A stretch of 27,206 nucleotides of DNA, from contig NW_019775976.1 in the NCBI RefSeq assembly GCF_001039355.2, positions 118,184-145,389 on the forward strand, given 5' to 3'. Below, in pieces: positions 19,096-27,206 of the stretch (the first letter of the stretch is position 1; each line of letters starts with the position of its first letter). The stretch is from Lingula anatina (Eukaryota; Brachiopoda; Lingulata; Lingulida; Lingulidae). Both the position numbers and the translations under genes were made by a program. The notes beneath the pieces are model-generated. The model worked only from the letters and a program-made list of their open reading frames with translations. It made no database searches and was not told the origin of the DNA.

Positions 19096-19727
19096 GTAAG
19101 TTTTTACACCTGAGTTAGCCATTAATTGATAGGCATAATGCGCATAATTTTAGAATGAATTGTATTTAACAAGTATTTGTGACCTAACCCACTTATGACT
19201 GGATGTAACCATGGGAATGTATCTGTGTACGTGCAAAGTATAATGCCGACCTAATATTAATGGTCCTATTATTCTTATACAGAAATACTGATAATTCAAC
19301 TAATACCCTTTATAACAATAATAAGTATCACTGTGTCTTTTTCATTTTCTGCAAGAGGTCAGCTGTTTCTTGACATCTTGTTTGCTTGTGCAAAAATCCC
19401 CGCTAGAAAGCAGCTAGATTTCAGGGGGTTTATTTATTTATTTATTTATCTTTCTGTGTGTGGGGGGTATGTTAGCCATTTCGCAGAGATTATAACTAAA
19501 AAAGCATCAGCATCATCAGGTTAAATGTTGAATTCTTTTAAATACCCTTTGAAAATTCCATGTTTCAGAAATTCTGTTCTTGTTCAAAATAGGAAGCCTG
19601 TTTAAACTCAGTGTGGAAATTCTTTTATTTATTTATATTTTTATTTATTATTTTGAACAGTGAACTTTTGCCAGGAGATTTTGGTTTGGGCCAGTAGATT
19701 CTCAGACCTTGTGACCCAAATGGCCAG

Positions 19728-19796
19728 CAAGTTGAAAAGTATTTGGCAGAGGCTGAGACCTGCTTATACACATACAAGTTTGCAGAAGCCAGTTTG
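19728..19796 (+). CDS. Second coding exon of the unidentified plus-strand gene
   Basis: After acceptor GGCCAG there are 23 codons, QVEKYLAEAETCLYTYKFAEASL, and then donor TTG|GTAAGA, phase 0 at both ends. The composition (Glu/Ala/Leu, with YKFAEAS) is typical of a helical-hairpin or TPR-like segment, but no family can be named. An alternative acceptor at 19705 (TTCTCAG) would lengthen the exon in frame but breaks the phase match with exon 1. Later exons were not identified. A weak candidate terminal exon is 21564-21647. Confidence 0.5.
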
Positions 19797-19968
19797 GTAA
19801 GACTTTTAGCAGTTGTTTTAAACTAATTTCCCATTATCTGTAAATTTTACAGTGAAGTTTGACAAGTAATTTTGTTTCATATTAGTAAGATTTTATGCCT
19901 ATACATGCATAGTTTGTCCAGGTAACCAGGGAGCTGAAAAGTATTAAAAAAAGGATTCTTTTTTTTTT

Positions 19969-20640
19969 ATGTACAGACACAGATGTGTCTGTACATATTG
20001 CCATCACCTGCGTCTGTCGTCGACCGATGCCGTCGCCGATGCCGGCGCCGAAGGCGGTGCTGTGCACTTTCCTTGTTTTACTTTTTGGCTTTATATTTAC
20101 AGAGCTGATGAACATTCATAAAACGCAGGTCAAGTTCGAAAATCAGCCTGATTGGGCCACTATTTTAGTAGTTATGCTGTTTTTTCACTTTTTAGCATAT
20201 ATGCAATACTGTAAACACAATATAAGAAAAACAGATAGACCAATTGTCAATAAACTCACAGGAGTGGTCAATCTTACTAAAATGCAGGTTGAGTTTGAAA
20301 ATTAGCATAATCGGGCCATTGTTTTAGAAGTCATGCTGTTTTTTCACATTTCCTCAAATTCAATTCTTAGGCATGTTAACAGTCTTATAATTTAATTTAT
20401 AAGACACATAAAAGTGTTTGTTTGACATTTCCTGCTTCTTTACAACATTGTTAGTTGATTATGTAAAAATGATGGTAAAATTGTTATCGTGTATTGTGTA
20501 ATAAAGTGTCAAAAAATGGAAATAAACTCATATCAGTCAGATTCAATCATTTACTATGTTCAGAATGTCAGAATGGAGGAAATTGGACATTTGACACAGT
20601 TCTATTGATATTTGTCCCATCTCATCAATTTTCTTAGTTG
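19969..20640 (+). repeat. Palindrome-headed dispersed repeat, copy A
   Basis: The unit starts with a 28-bp hairpin palindrome (19969-19996; 13-bp arms ATGTACAGACACA). A CpG-rich GCCGAT-type hexamer tract follows, then AT-rich sequence. Copy B begins at 26651 in the same orientation and matches at about 90% by eye. Copy A has an extra internal unit of about 156 bp (20123-20278 related to 20279 onward). The frame shared by the copies (LLFGFIFTELMNIHK) shows mainly amino-acid-changing differences, so it is not a conserved gene. The family is unidentified. Confidence 0.85.
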
Positions 20641-21440
20641 ATCATATAAAAATGGCAGTAAACTGTTTATTTCATCTTATATTAAAAAAATGTTAAAAAT
20701 GGAAATAAACCCATTTCAGCACAGTGCTGTCTAGTTTACATTTTGGCATATTCAAGGTGTCACTTTGAAGTTCCATGGTCCTGAAGACCTTTGCTAGTCA
20801 CATTTTCTGAATATACATTATATTATTAAAAATTGATGATCATTATGCTGTTAAACATTATGTAATATTGCATCAAAATTTGAAAATAAACCTATTTTGG
20901 GCACTGCTCCCATGATGACCATTTAAGGAAAACCATGTCATTTACTGTTCTCAAACTTACAGAAAGAAACATGGGACTTAAATACAGCTTCAGTAGGCAA
21001 TGCAATCTGTTTGGTAATTCTTTCTGTCAGTTAAACAGTTTTTTGTGAAAGTTTAATTTTTCACATATTGGCATTTTCAAGGTGTGACTTTGAAGTTCCA
21101 CAGGCTTGAAGACCCATGATAGTCACATTTTTTGAAAATCCATGATACCTTTATTTTATTATTAAAAATTGATTGTCATTATGCTGTTAACCATTATGTA
21201 ATATTGCATCAGAATAGAAGAAAACACAATTTTGGGTGCTGCTGCAATGAAAACCATTATGGGAAAACCATGTTACTTATGATTGCCAAACTTTCAAAAA
21301 AGAAATACAGGACTAAAATGCAGCCTGAGTTGGAAAAGCAGTCTAATTGACTTCTTTTTCTGGAAGTTATACATTTTCAAAGTGTGAACTTGAACTCCTA
21401 TGGGGCTGAAGCCTTATGCTTGTTACACATTTTACTTACA
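20455..21440 (+). repeat. Degenerate tandem array, units of about 180-325 bp
   Basis: The block TGGCAT(A/T)TTCAAGGTGT.ACTTTGAAGTTCC appears at 20744, again at 21069 and in weaker form near 21370. Each is followed by a GAAGAC...TAGTCACATTTT block, an ATTATTAAAAATTGAT block and GTAATATTGCATCA. A shorter related module, TAAAAATG.(C/T)AGTAAA...GGAAATAAAC, occurs at about 20470 and 20650. Units are heavily diverged. The array is contiguous with repeat copy A and may be its 3' part. Confidence 0.7.
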
Positions 21441-22503
21441 TTGGAATTACCTGTTGAGCATAATTAAAATATGACGTTGAATATTTAACATAATGTACTT
21501 TTGCATCAGAATTGACAGTACCCTATTTTGTTTTTTCCTTCTTTTTGTCTGTACATTTGACAGCTTTGCTGCCTTGTTATTAAAAAAGTGGATCTCCCTC
21601 ACCTAGTTATAATCAAATTTGAACTATATGCATCAAAAATGTTTTGATTTAGGATGGACCAGTTTTCCACCAATTTATTTAAAAGATTCAATTGATGTTG
21701 TCATAGAATTGCATAAAATTAAAGACAAACACGCTGTTCAAGCTGTTCATACATGTGATTTATTCTACTTTTAGGCCAAGAGGTAAGCAATAGTATATGA
21801 CAGATGTAAGACAAAGAGTAAAGAAAACAAAGCCAAGTGTCTTGAAATTTTCCAACAAGTTATCACAATATTAAACATACTTCAGATGTTAAGAAATTTC
21901 TCTTATGTTCTGTGTAAAATATGAGTGAAATTTAGTCATATCTTTCCAATTGCTAGTATACGCTTGACGTAGAACTCCAAATATTAAGCAATAGGTTTGA
22001 CTCACAGTATGTGGTACAATGCAACTTAACTAGATTAACTAAATTAATTAGTACACTAAGTGCACAGAATGAAGAAACTACTTGATAACTCTCCACTTTA
22101 ATTAATTAATTAATTAATTAAATGTCAGCTATACACAGTCTAAATATAAGATAAGATTTCTATTTTAAATGCAAGAAAAAAGGCGTGTTTTAGTATCTTA
22201 AATACCAGAATACTTATAACCCATGCTTGCAGAAATATATATATAAACATACAGTACGTGCTGTACTGCCTTGGGCAAGATCTAGAGAAAGATGGAGGTT
22301 GCAGTAGTCAATTAGTGTAACCATCATCTGCCTCGTAATACGGACCACTGTTTTCTGAGACTCCAACATTCAATAGTTTGACACACTTTTCAAACATTCA
22401 TAAATATATACATGTATATACCTTAAATACTTATCATAGAGATTTTAAAAGTTTAAAAATAAAGTTCATATGACAGAAAATTAAAGAAAAAGAACTGACT
22501 TTT

Positions 22504-22537
22504 GGTTCCAATTTGGTGCCGTTACATCAAAATCTTC

Positions 22538-22545
<8 letters not shown>
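22504..22545 (-). ncRNA. Hammerhead-like relic next to a TA repeat
   Basis: Minus strand: ATCC, core CTGAAGA (intact), a stem-II-like hairpin GATG-TAACGG-CACC with one mismatch, CAAA in place of the invariant GAAA, AATT as minimal stem III, and GGAA pairing with the ATCC side. The G12 change makes it presumably inactive. The layout is the same as at 14112 and 16431, and like 16431 it touches a TA microsatellite. Confidence 0.3.

Positions 22546-22579
<34 letters not shown>
22542..22579. repeat. (AT)n microsatellite
   Basis: Nineteen AT units immediately beside the hammerhead-like relic. Confidence 0.95.
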
Positions 22580-22581
<2 letters not shown>

Positions 22582-23222
22582 TATCAAATCTTTTAATTCA
22601 ATACATGTGAATAAACATAAACATGCATACACTACATGAAGCGGTAAAAGAAACTAGCATTTTTCTGAAATACAGCATATTGCTTGACAATTATAATGAA
22701 CCTTATTCAGAGTGGAGAAATGGATCCGACTTGGTTGAAAGAATAAAAGACACAGTGACTCTTTTTATAATAATAATAATTTGTAGTCCAAAGCCATATA
22801 AAATGTTCAGTATACTTAAGATAGATAAAATGAACAGAATAAGATTACTAGTAATAAAGTTAATAAATAAGTAGTTCTGATATTAAGGTATTAAAATGTT
22901 TAGTACAAAGTAAATTAATATATGGACAGTAAAGATTTTGATTTATAAAATAGATAGTACAGTGTAAAAGATAAAAGCCAGTCAAATCAGTTATAAACTT
23001 TCTGAAAATATTTTTTTAAAACTCTATAGTTTTTAAGTATTTTAGGTGATTAGTTCATTCATCTAGTGGCCAAATGGCACTTCTTGAACAAAAATTTTTA
23101 AACATAATATTGCTTAGCATTTACAGAATATTTTCCTGCCTACTTCTAGTCTTTTTAATTTACAGTTACCCATTCAAAATACACTTATTCTTCACTTAAA
23201 TGATAATAAGCAGTAGTGATAG

Positions 23223-23228
23223 TTTATT
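23223..23228 (-). terminator. Candidate polyadenylation signal of the four-exon gene
   Basis: AATAAA on the minus strand, about 320 nt after the TAA stop at 23547-23549. It is the canonical hexamer in the right place, but AT-rich sequence makes chance hits common. Confidence 0.35.
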
Positions 23229-23455
23229 GAGCATTTAAGATATTTCAATTTCTCCATCAGATCCTGTATAAAGCATGTTACAACCATTGCTATTTCATTA
23301 TATTGCAGAATTCAAGATGGAAGAGAGTTTAACTAACCGCTAGACTACTCATGCAGGAGACAAACTTGACAGGCTTGGCCACTTATTTTTCTGTGTAACT
23401 TCTCGTCCATCAGGAAATATTTTCATAAAAGTAAAATTTGGTTCTTGTATCACAT

Positions 23456-23495
23456 GGGCGGATCCAGGATTATTTTAAGTGGGGGAGGGGGGGGC
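23456..23495. repeat. GGGCGGATCCAGG / poly-G repeat end
   Basis: GGGCGGATCCAGGATT followed by AAGTGGGGGAGGGGGGG. This type of fragment also occurs at 4988-5155 and, as a variant, at about 18207. It lies in the 3' UTR of the four-exon gene. Confidence 0.5.
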
Positions 23496-23546
23496 ATCCC
23501 TAGCCTCTGGTGGAACATCCCTAGCCTCCTGCACAGGTTGCTCTGC

Positions 23547-24125
23547 TTAGTGCTCAGGCTGGTGGATATCCTGGAAATTAGCACCTTCTTGTATTGGGTA
23601 TGGTATATTTTCTGGGTGCAGGTCTATGTACTGCTCTGTTTCCTCATCTTCTACCTGTATAGGATATGGTGTGTTTTCAGGATACAGGTTCCCGTTCAAG
23701 GCAAAGTCAACATCTCGTTGTAGCTGTTGATGAGGAACCCCAGTCTCTTGCACAGGGTGTTGCTCAGTTTGGTGGTCAGGTCCAGGTTCCGCTCTTAATA
23801 CATAGACATCATACAGATTTTCTGAATAGTTTGAATTGCAGTGTTGAACACCTAAAGATGAGAGCACTGACTCTTTACAGTAAATGTCATCTTTTGAAAT
23901 ATTGCTGGGAACTGGATGTGATATGAAATCCTCAGTGCTGGTTGTTTGGTGTGTTGGTTGGAAACTTTCTCCTGGTTCAAACTTAAAGAATTGCAATTTA
24001 TTGCTGCTTTCCCCATCTTCATCCAGATAAGGTGTTGGGTTCGTTTCAGGTGCTGTACTTTCCACTAATGCACCAGCTTCATATGGACTTTCCACTTCAC
24101 TGCAATTGTTGGTAATTTCTGAGTG
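23547..24125 (-). CDS. Terminal coding exon (exon 4) of unidentified 289-residue protein
   Basis: Acceptor CTTTTACAG precedes CAC TCA GAA (phase 0), and the frame runs 192 residues to TAA at 23549-23547. There is no ATG at its start; the codon sometimes read as Met is GTG. This exon supplies residues 98-289: acidic, Asn/Gln/Pro-rich, predicted disordered, no membrane segment. Near the C terminus a motif repeats: YPENTPYPIQ and HPENIPYPIQ, separated by an acidic linker (VEDEETEQY). I do not recognise the family. The incoming phase matches the exon ending at 25434, giving an intron of 1308 nt; a further exon inside it is possible but not needed. Confidence 0.72.
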   Translation of the reverse strand, partial: HSEITNNCSEVESPYEAGALVESTAPETNPTPYLDEDGESSNKLQFFKFEPGESFQPTHQTTSTEDFISHPVPSNISKDDIYCKESVLSSLGVQHCNSNYSENLYDVYVLRAEPGPDHQTEQHPVQETGVPHQQLQRDVDFALNGNLYPENTPYPIQVEDEETEQYIDLHPENIPYPIQEGANFQDIHQPEH

Positions 24126-25225
24126 CTGTAAAAGTGTTTTGATATACCTTATTTTGAAATGTGAGAGTTGTGCTGAGTGGATTATGTCCAGAAATCAAAA
24201 GTGATGATGAGGATGCCAGAAAATATAAATAAAAAATTGACAATATCTTACTTTGGTCTGGAGTTAGGGTGCAAATCAATCACAATTTCACCTATTTACA
24301 AAACATTTAAATTGATGAAAAACGGAGGTGGAGCTTAAAAGCAGAAGGGTGTGAAAAAAAAAGAACACGGTGACACACACAAAAAGGGGACATTTTACTT
24401 CATAAGTGTTTAATTTTAACATATAAATGAATAATTTACATAAAAGAAAAAGCTATTTTGACCAGTTTAGACCATTTTAACATATTGATCTACCTTAAGG
24501 ATATTGTCACCCTTCACCCAAACTCCTTCTTTACTGCCTTACATTTTTTGGGCAATAGATAAATCTTCAGTGTTTATTGACTGATTTAATTAACATGTCA
24601 TCTTATGGGTGATGTCATAATTGCAATTTTGGGATAAAAACTGAAAAATTAGTTTCTTAAATTTCTTCTTTACCTGGGTACCAAAAATCACCATTTCAAT
24701 GCCAATTTAATGACACGATTTAGTTCTCCAAAACCCTGCCAGTGATTTTCATAGAAGTCTTAAGTTCAGATTTTATAGTTGATAAAGCAAAATAATACCT
24801 TTGTTGAATGAAAATCTGTAATTAGGGGCTCAGAACTCCATAACAAAAACATTTATACCAGTGACGGCACAGGATTGTAGCCCATTCACTTGTGGTCAAC
24901 TCTGCTAATTTTCGTGATATAATCTTGTTCAGGGATGAAGATATGCCCCATACGGATTGCTATCTCACTTTAAAATGGAAAGCCTAAAAACATCCCCCAA
25001 AAGTCAAGGAATAGATTCCCTGTGGTAAGCTTTCAGTTGGGTCAGCCATATTTGATTCATGGATATTGTCTTCTTTATTTTTGGATAGGAGTTTGCTTGT
25101 AAAGGCTTTTTTTGTTATCTGTTTTTGAACCATTCACCCTGAAATACAATTTGCTTTATATCACATCCTCCATACATACAGGAGCATGTCTTAGACATGT
25201 TTCATTTCTGTGCATTTCAGTTAGA

Positions 25226-25263
25226 CCAGGCCCTTAGCCAGGAATTTCAAAAGGAGTGGGGGT
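25226..25263 (-). repeat. Dispersed repeat fragment, second copy
   Basis: Inverted copy of 12589-12625 (CTGGCTAAGGGCCTGG on the minus strand), here within intron 3 of the four-exon gene. Confidence 0.6.
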
Positions 25264-25433
25264 TCATTTTCTGAATAATTGGACCAATACAATGAAACCT
25301 TTGTGTACTTAGCTAAAATTTTACCAAGAGCATACCTTTTCCTGAAAGAGGGCAGTTTGTTTGACCCTCCCCACCCTACCACCCTTGGCTAGGCGCCCAA
25401 AAACCCTAGTTAGGTCACTTAAACAAATGTTAC

Positions 25434-25575
25434 CTGTCCATTCCCTGTATGTTCTGACTGGCCATTGGTCAGACTGGCTGCATTTTGATCAGAGTCAGGA
25501 ATGTTTTGACCTGCGGCTGGTTTTTGGTCCAAGTGCAGCTGATATGGACCATTTTGTTGGTCAGCCATCGGAAAT
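25434..25575 (-). CDS. Exon 3 of the unidentified four-exon gene
   Basis: A strong acceptor with a pyrimidine tract (GCTGCCTCTTACAG) precedes ATTTCCG, and the donor is GGACAG|GTAACA. The incoming phase (one base completing a codon begun by AA) matches exon 2, and it leaves in phase 0. The encoded stretch KFPMADQQNGPYQLH...NGQSEHTGNGQ (residues 50-97) is Gln/Asn/Gly-rich and probably a flexible linker. The internal Met at MADQQ could act as a start for a shorter form but is not required. Confidence 0.75.
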
Positions 25576-25773
25576 CTGTAAGAGGCAGCAACATTATCAT
25601 TTTTTATTACCTCCAACAAGAGGTTGTTTTTGTTACCATTTTTTTTTTGTCTGTGACAACACTGACGAGTGTAACGCAAAAGGTAATGGATAGACTTTGA
25701 TGAAATTTTTGAGGATAGGTCACAAATGGACCTAGAAAGAAATTATTATAGTGATGTACCTTCAATTATTAAA

Positions 25774-26055
25774 CAGTTAATTATTTGCTAGTTAACCATT
25801 TGTTAAGCTATAAAAGGTTAGTTATTGTACCACCAGCGTTAGCGCTGGCGGTACACATGGTTTCGGTCTCATCCGGATCGTTCCGCCGGCTCCGCCGGAC
25901 GGCTACCGTTACCGCTTCTCCTCCTAGACAGAAGGCCCCCCATACCCATCTCATGGATTTAGGTCACCTATAATCTCAACTCGTTCCACGTAAAATTNTA
26001 ACGGTTAATTATTTGCTAGTTAACCGTTTGTTAAGTTATAAAAGGTTAATTATTA
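25774..26055. repeat. Direct repeat flanking a GC-rich, hairpin-forming insert
   Basis: A 54-bp sequence (GTTAATTATTTGCTAGTTAAC..., ending TATAAAAGGTTA) occurs at 25774-25827 and 26002-26055 with few differences. Between them is a CpG-rich block (about 25827-25935) containing a hairpin at 25827-25854 (GTACCaCCAGCG/CGCTGGcGGTAC) and GC-palindromic CCGCCGG sequence. The flanks are very AT-rich. It could be an insertion with duplicated flanks or two units of a satellite. An N sits at 25998. It lies in intron 2 of the minus-strand gene. Confidence 0.65.
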
Positions 26056-26351
26056 ATTAATTGTTTATTATTACTTATTAATTAATTGGAGTAGTTCTGC
26101 ATTCTGAGTTCTCTTGTTAATATTGTGGCAATAATTTTATTTTCTGCAACTATACTCAACTTGTCAATGAAATGTTTGTGTAACATACCCCAGTATGTAT
26201 ATAATAGCTTCATTCTCGTGCAATATTTACAGCAGATTGATAGTATCATTATAGATAGAACTCAATTGATGTACTCTTGGCCTGTAGGCCTGAAATACAG
26301 TGAAATAAACAGATAAAGATAGCTTATTCCCATTTAAGCAGTGATACTCAC

Positions 26352-26425
26352 TTTTGCAGTCTGTCCCTTGCATTTCTGGTCTGTGCTTCATTCTGATCTT
26401 CCAGTATATCAAAATACAAGGACTT
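26352..26425 (-). CDS. Exon 2 of the unidentified four-exon gene
   Basis: Acceptor TTTTTATTTGAG precedes AAG TCC TTG, and the donor is CAAAA|GTGAGT. The exon has 24 codons plus two bases: KSLYFDILEDQNEAQTRN, then ARDRLQ, highly charged and helix-prone. It enters in phase 0 from exon 1 across a 94-nt intron and exits with AA, completed by A in exon 3 to Lys. The exact phase agreement on both sides is the main support. Confidence 0.75.
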
Positions 26426-26519
26426 CTCAAATAAAAATGATTTTAGATTTAATAGGGAGATTCATGATGGTGTGTGAAGATATAATGTACTGGAATTGGT
26501 ATTTTGGTAATTTATGTAC

Positions 26520-26594
26520 CTGTGTCTGTTCAATTTCTGTTTTGCAGTAGTGAGTTAATTGAAGAAGTTCATAAACACCATGACGGAAAGCCAT
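26520..26594 (-). CDS. First coding exon of the unidentified four-exon gene
   Basis: ATG at 26594-26592 in good context (A at -3, G at +4) starts 25 codons, MAFRHGVYELLQLTHY then CKTEIEQTQ, ending at donor ACAG|GTACAT in phase 0. Joined with the other exons (75+74+142+579 nt) the total is exactly 290 codons including stop, with every phase consistent and no internal stop. Residues 1-50 form a probable helix or coiled coil. The family is not recognised: no signal peptide, no catalytic motif and no zinc-binding pattern. Confidence 0.72.
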
Positions 26595-26650
26595 GATGAT
26601 ACAAGTTGACAGACATTATTCAAAATTAAAAACTGTAGTCTGATTGGATT
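26595..26650 (-). promoter_or_regulatory. Short upstream region with CCAAT box
   Basis: On the minus strand a CCAAT box (TCCAATCAG, around 26643-26647) lies about 50 bp upstream of the ATG. The palindrome-headed repeat begins at 26651. Any promoter extending further would lie inside that repeat, unless there is an additional 5' exon outside the window. Confidence 0.35.
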
Positions 26651-27206
26651 ATGTACAGACACAGATGTGTCTGTACATATTGCCATCACCTGCGTCTGTC
26701 GTCGCCGATGCCGATGGCGATGCCGATGCCGATGCCGTCGCCGTGCACTTTCCTTGTAAACACGATAAGTGGAAGGCAGTTTTACTTTTTGGCTTTATAT
26801 TTACAGAGCTGATGAATATTCATAAAACGCAGGTCAAGTTCGAAAATCAGCATGATCGGGCCATTATTGTAGAAGTTATGCTGTTTTTTCACTTTTCAGC
26901 ATATTTTTCACATTTCCTCAGATTCAATTCTTAGGCATGTTAACAGTCTCATTATTAAACTAATAAGATACGTAAAAGTTTTTGTTTGACATTTCCTGCA
27001 TCTTTACAACATTGTTAGTTGATTTTGTAAAAATGATGGTAAACTTGTTATCGTGTATTGTGTAATAAAGTGTCAAAAATGGAAATAAACTCATATCATT
27101 GCAGTTTGTCAGATTCAATCATTCACTATGTTCAGAATCTCAGAATGGAAGAAATTGGACATTTAACACTGCTCTATTGATATTTTTCCCATCTCATCAA
27201 TTTTCT
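26651..27206 (+). repeat. Palindrome-headed dispersed repeat, copy B (continues past window)
   Basis: The same 28-bp palindrome (26651-26678) and CACCTGCGTCTGTCGTCG are followed by a longer (GATGCC)n-type tract, then sequence matching copy A through to the window edge, corresponding to about 20640 in copy A. It lacks copy A's extra unit of about 156 bp but has an insertion (AAACACGATAAGTGGAAGGC, about 26758-26777) absent from A. Confidence 0.85.

Larger units (their letters stand above)
21660..23222. other. AT-rich sequence with no supported gene
   Basis: Contains TTAA tandem repeats (about 22098-22121), the hammerhead relic and its TA tract. A plus-strand frame at 22623-22793 (MHTLHEAVKETSIFLKY...) has protein-like composition but no splice support or recognisable domain. 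The minus-strand orphan gene terminates at the right edge. Confidence 0.4.

Noticed and set aside
20104-20127. CTGATGA...ATTCATAAAACG in both copies of the dispersed repeat as a hammerhead core
   Set aside because: The invariant GAAA is AAAA in both copies and flanking stems I and III do not pair, so it is probably coincidental.
19985-20305. Reading frame in repeat copy A, partly shared with copy B (LLFGFIFTELMNIHK...)
   Set aside because: Between the copies most substitutions in the shared frame change amino acids (P/H, W/R, T/I, L/V, V/E, L/S against one silent change), so there is no sign of selection on a protein.
22623-22874. Plus-strand frame MHTLHEAVKETSIF..., 83 codons
   Set aside because: The first 50 codons look protein-like but the rest is simple ATA repeat. 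I found no flanking splice sites, promoter or recognisable domain.
24270-24310. Possible extra exon of the four-exon gene ending at donor CAAA|GTAAGA near 24253
   Set aside because: The candidate acceptor gives an immediate stop in the required phase, and exons 3 and 4 already join in phase without it.
1-27206. CRISPR arrays, bacterial operons, tRNA or rRNA genes
   Set aside because: No regularly spaced repeats with unique spacers, no tRNA-like TTCGANNC arm with a matching acceptor stem, and no rRNA-like conserved blocks were seen by eye. The sequence is eukaryotic in every respect.

Overview
The window is metazoan nuclear DNA. It is AT-rich and intron-dominated, with GT-AG splice sites, long microsatellites and homopolymer-G runs, many fold-back elements, Penelope-like retroelement debris, and one long exon of a recognisable animal gene family (TSC22/bunched). 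Nothing prokaryotic is present: there are no operons or compact gene arrays. The repeat style (poly-G tails, GGGGCGGATCC-type fragments, Penelope relics) suggests a marine invertebrate, perhaps an echinoderm or another non-vertebrate deuterostome, but I cannot fix the species. A single N at 25998 points to a draft assembly.

Positions 1-11.66 kb hold the 5' half of a TSC22-domain gene on the minus strand. The long-isoform first exon (9716-11346) has the two conserved N-terminal motifs of the long isoforms and a large polyglutamine region, with a CRE/YY1-type promoter upstream. I could not find the exons for the TSC box and leucine zipper; they should lie beyond position 1. A second candidate first exon (345-520, minus) has a strong start context, 58 open codons and a donor in the same phase as the long exon, so it may be an alternative promoter/isoform. 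The roughly 9.2 kb between them is intron loaded with small DNA transposons. One is a clear PIF/Harbinger-like MITE (2216-2707, TTA target duplication). At least four other inverted-repeat elements, many microsatellites and a CTCF-like motif also lie there.

Positions 11.7-18.7 kb contain no intact gene that I can support. The region has a CpG-rich patch with a splice donor (about 13.72-13.93 kb), a truncated Penelope-like reverse-transcriptase-associated reading frame (15533-15908, minus), a recent 140-bp tandem duplication abutting its truncated end, three hammerhead-ribozyme-like motifs on the minus strand (14112-14148, 16431-16467, 16567-16602), and dispersed repeats.

Positions 18.78-19.8 kb look like the start of a plus-strand gene: three CCAAT boxes, then a 17-codon first exon and a 23-codon second exon with matching phases. 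Its identity and later exons are unknown. From 19.97 to about 21.5 kb lies a dispersed repeat with a 28-bp palindrome at its head, running into a degenerate tandem array.

Positions 23.2-26.65 kb carry a four-exon minus-strand gene assembled by reading splice sites and phases (26594-26520, 26425-26352, 25575-25434, 24125-23547). It predicts a 289-residue protein of unrecognised family with a helical N terminus and a disordered acidic, Pro/Gln-rich C terminus. A second copy of the palindrome-headed repeat begins 57 bp upstream of its ATG and runs off the end of the window.

All assignments come from reading the sequence; no alignment or database search was run.
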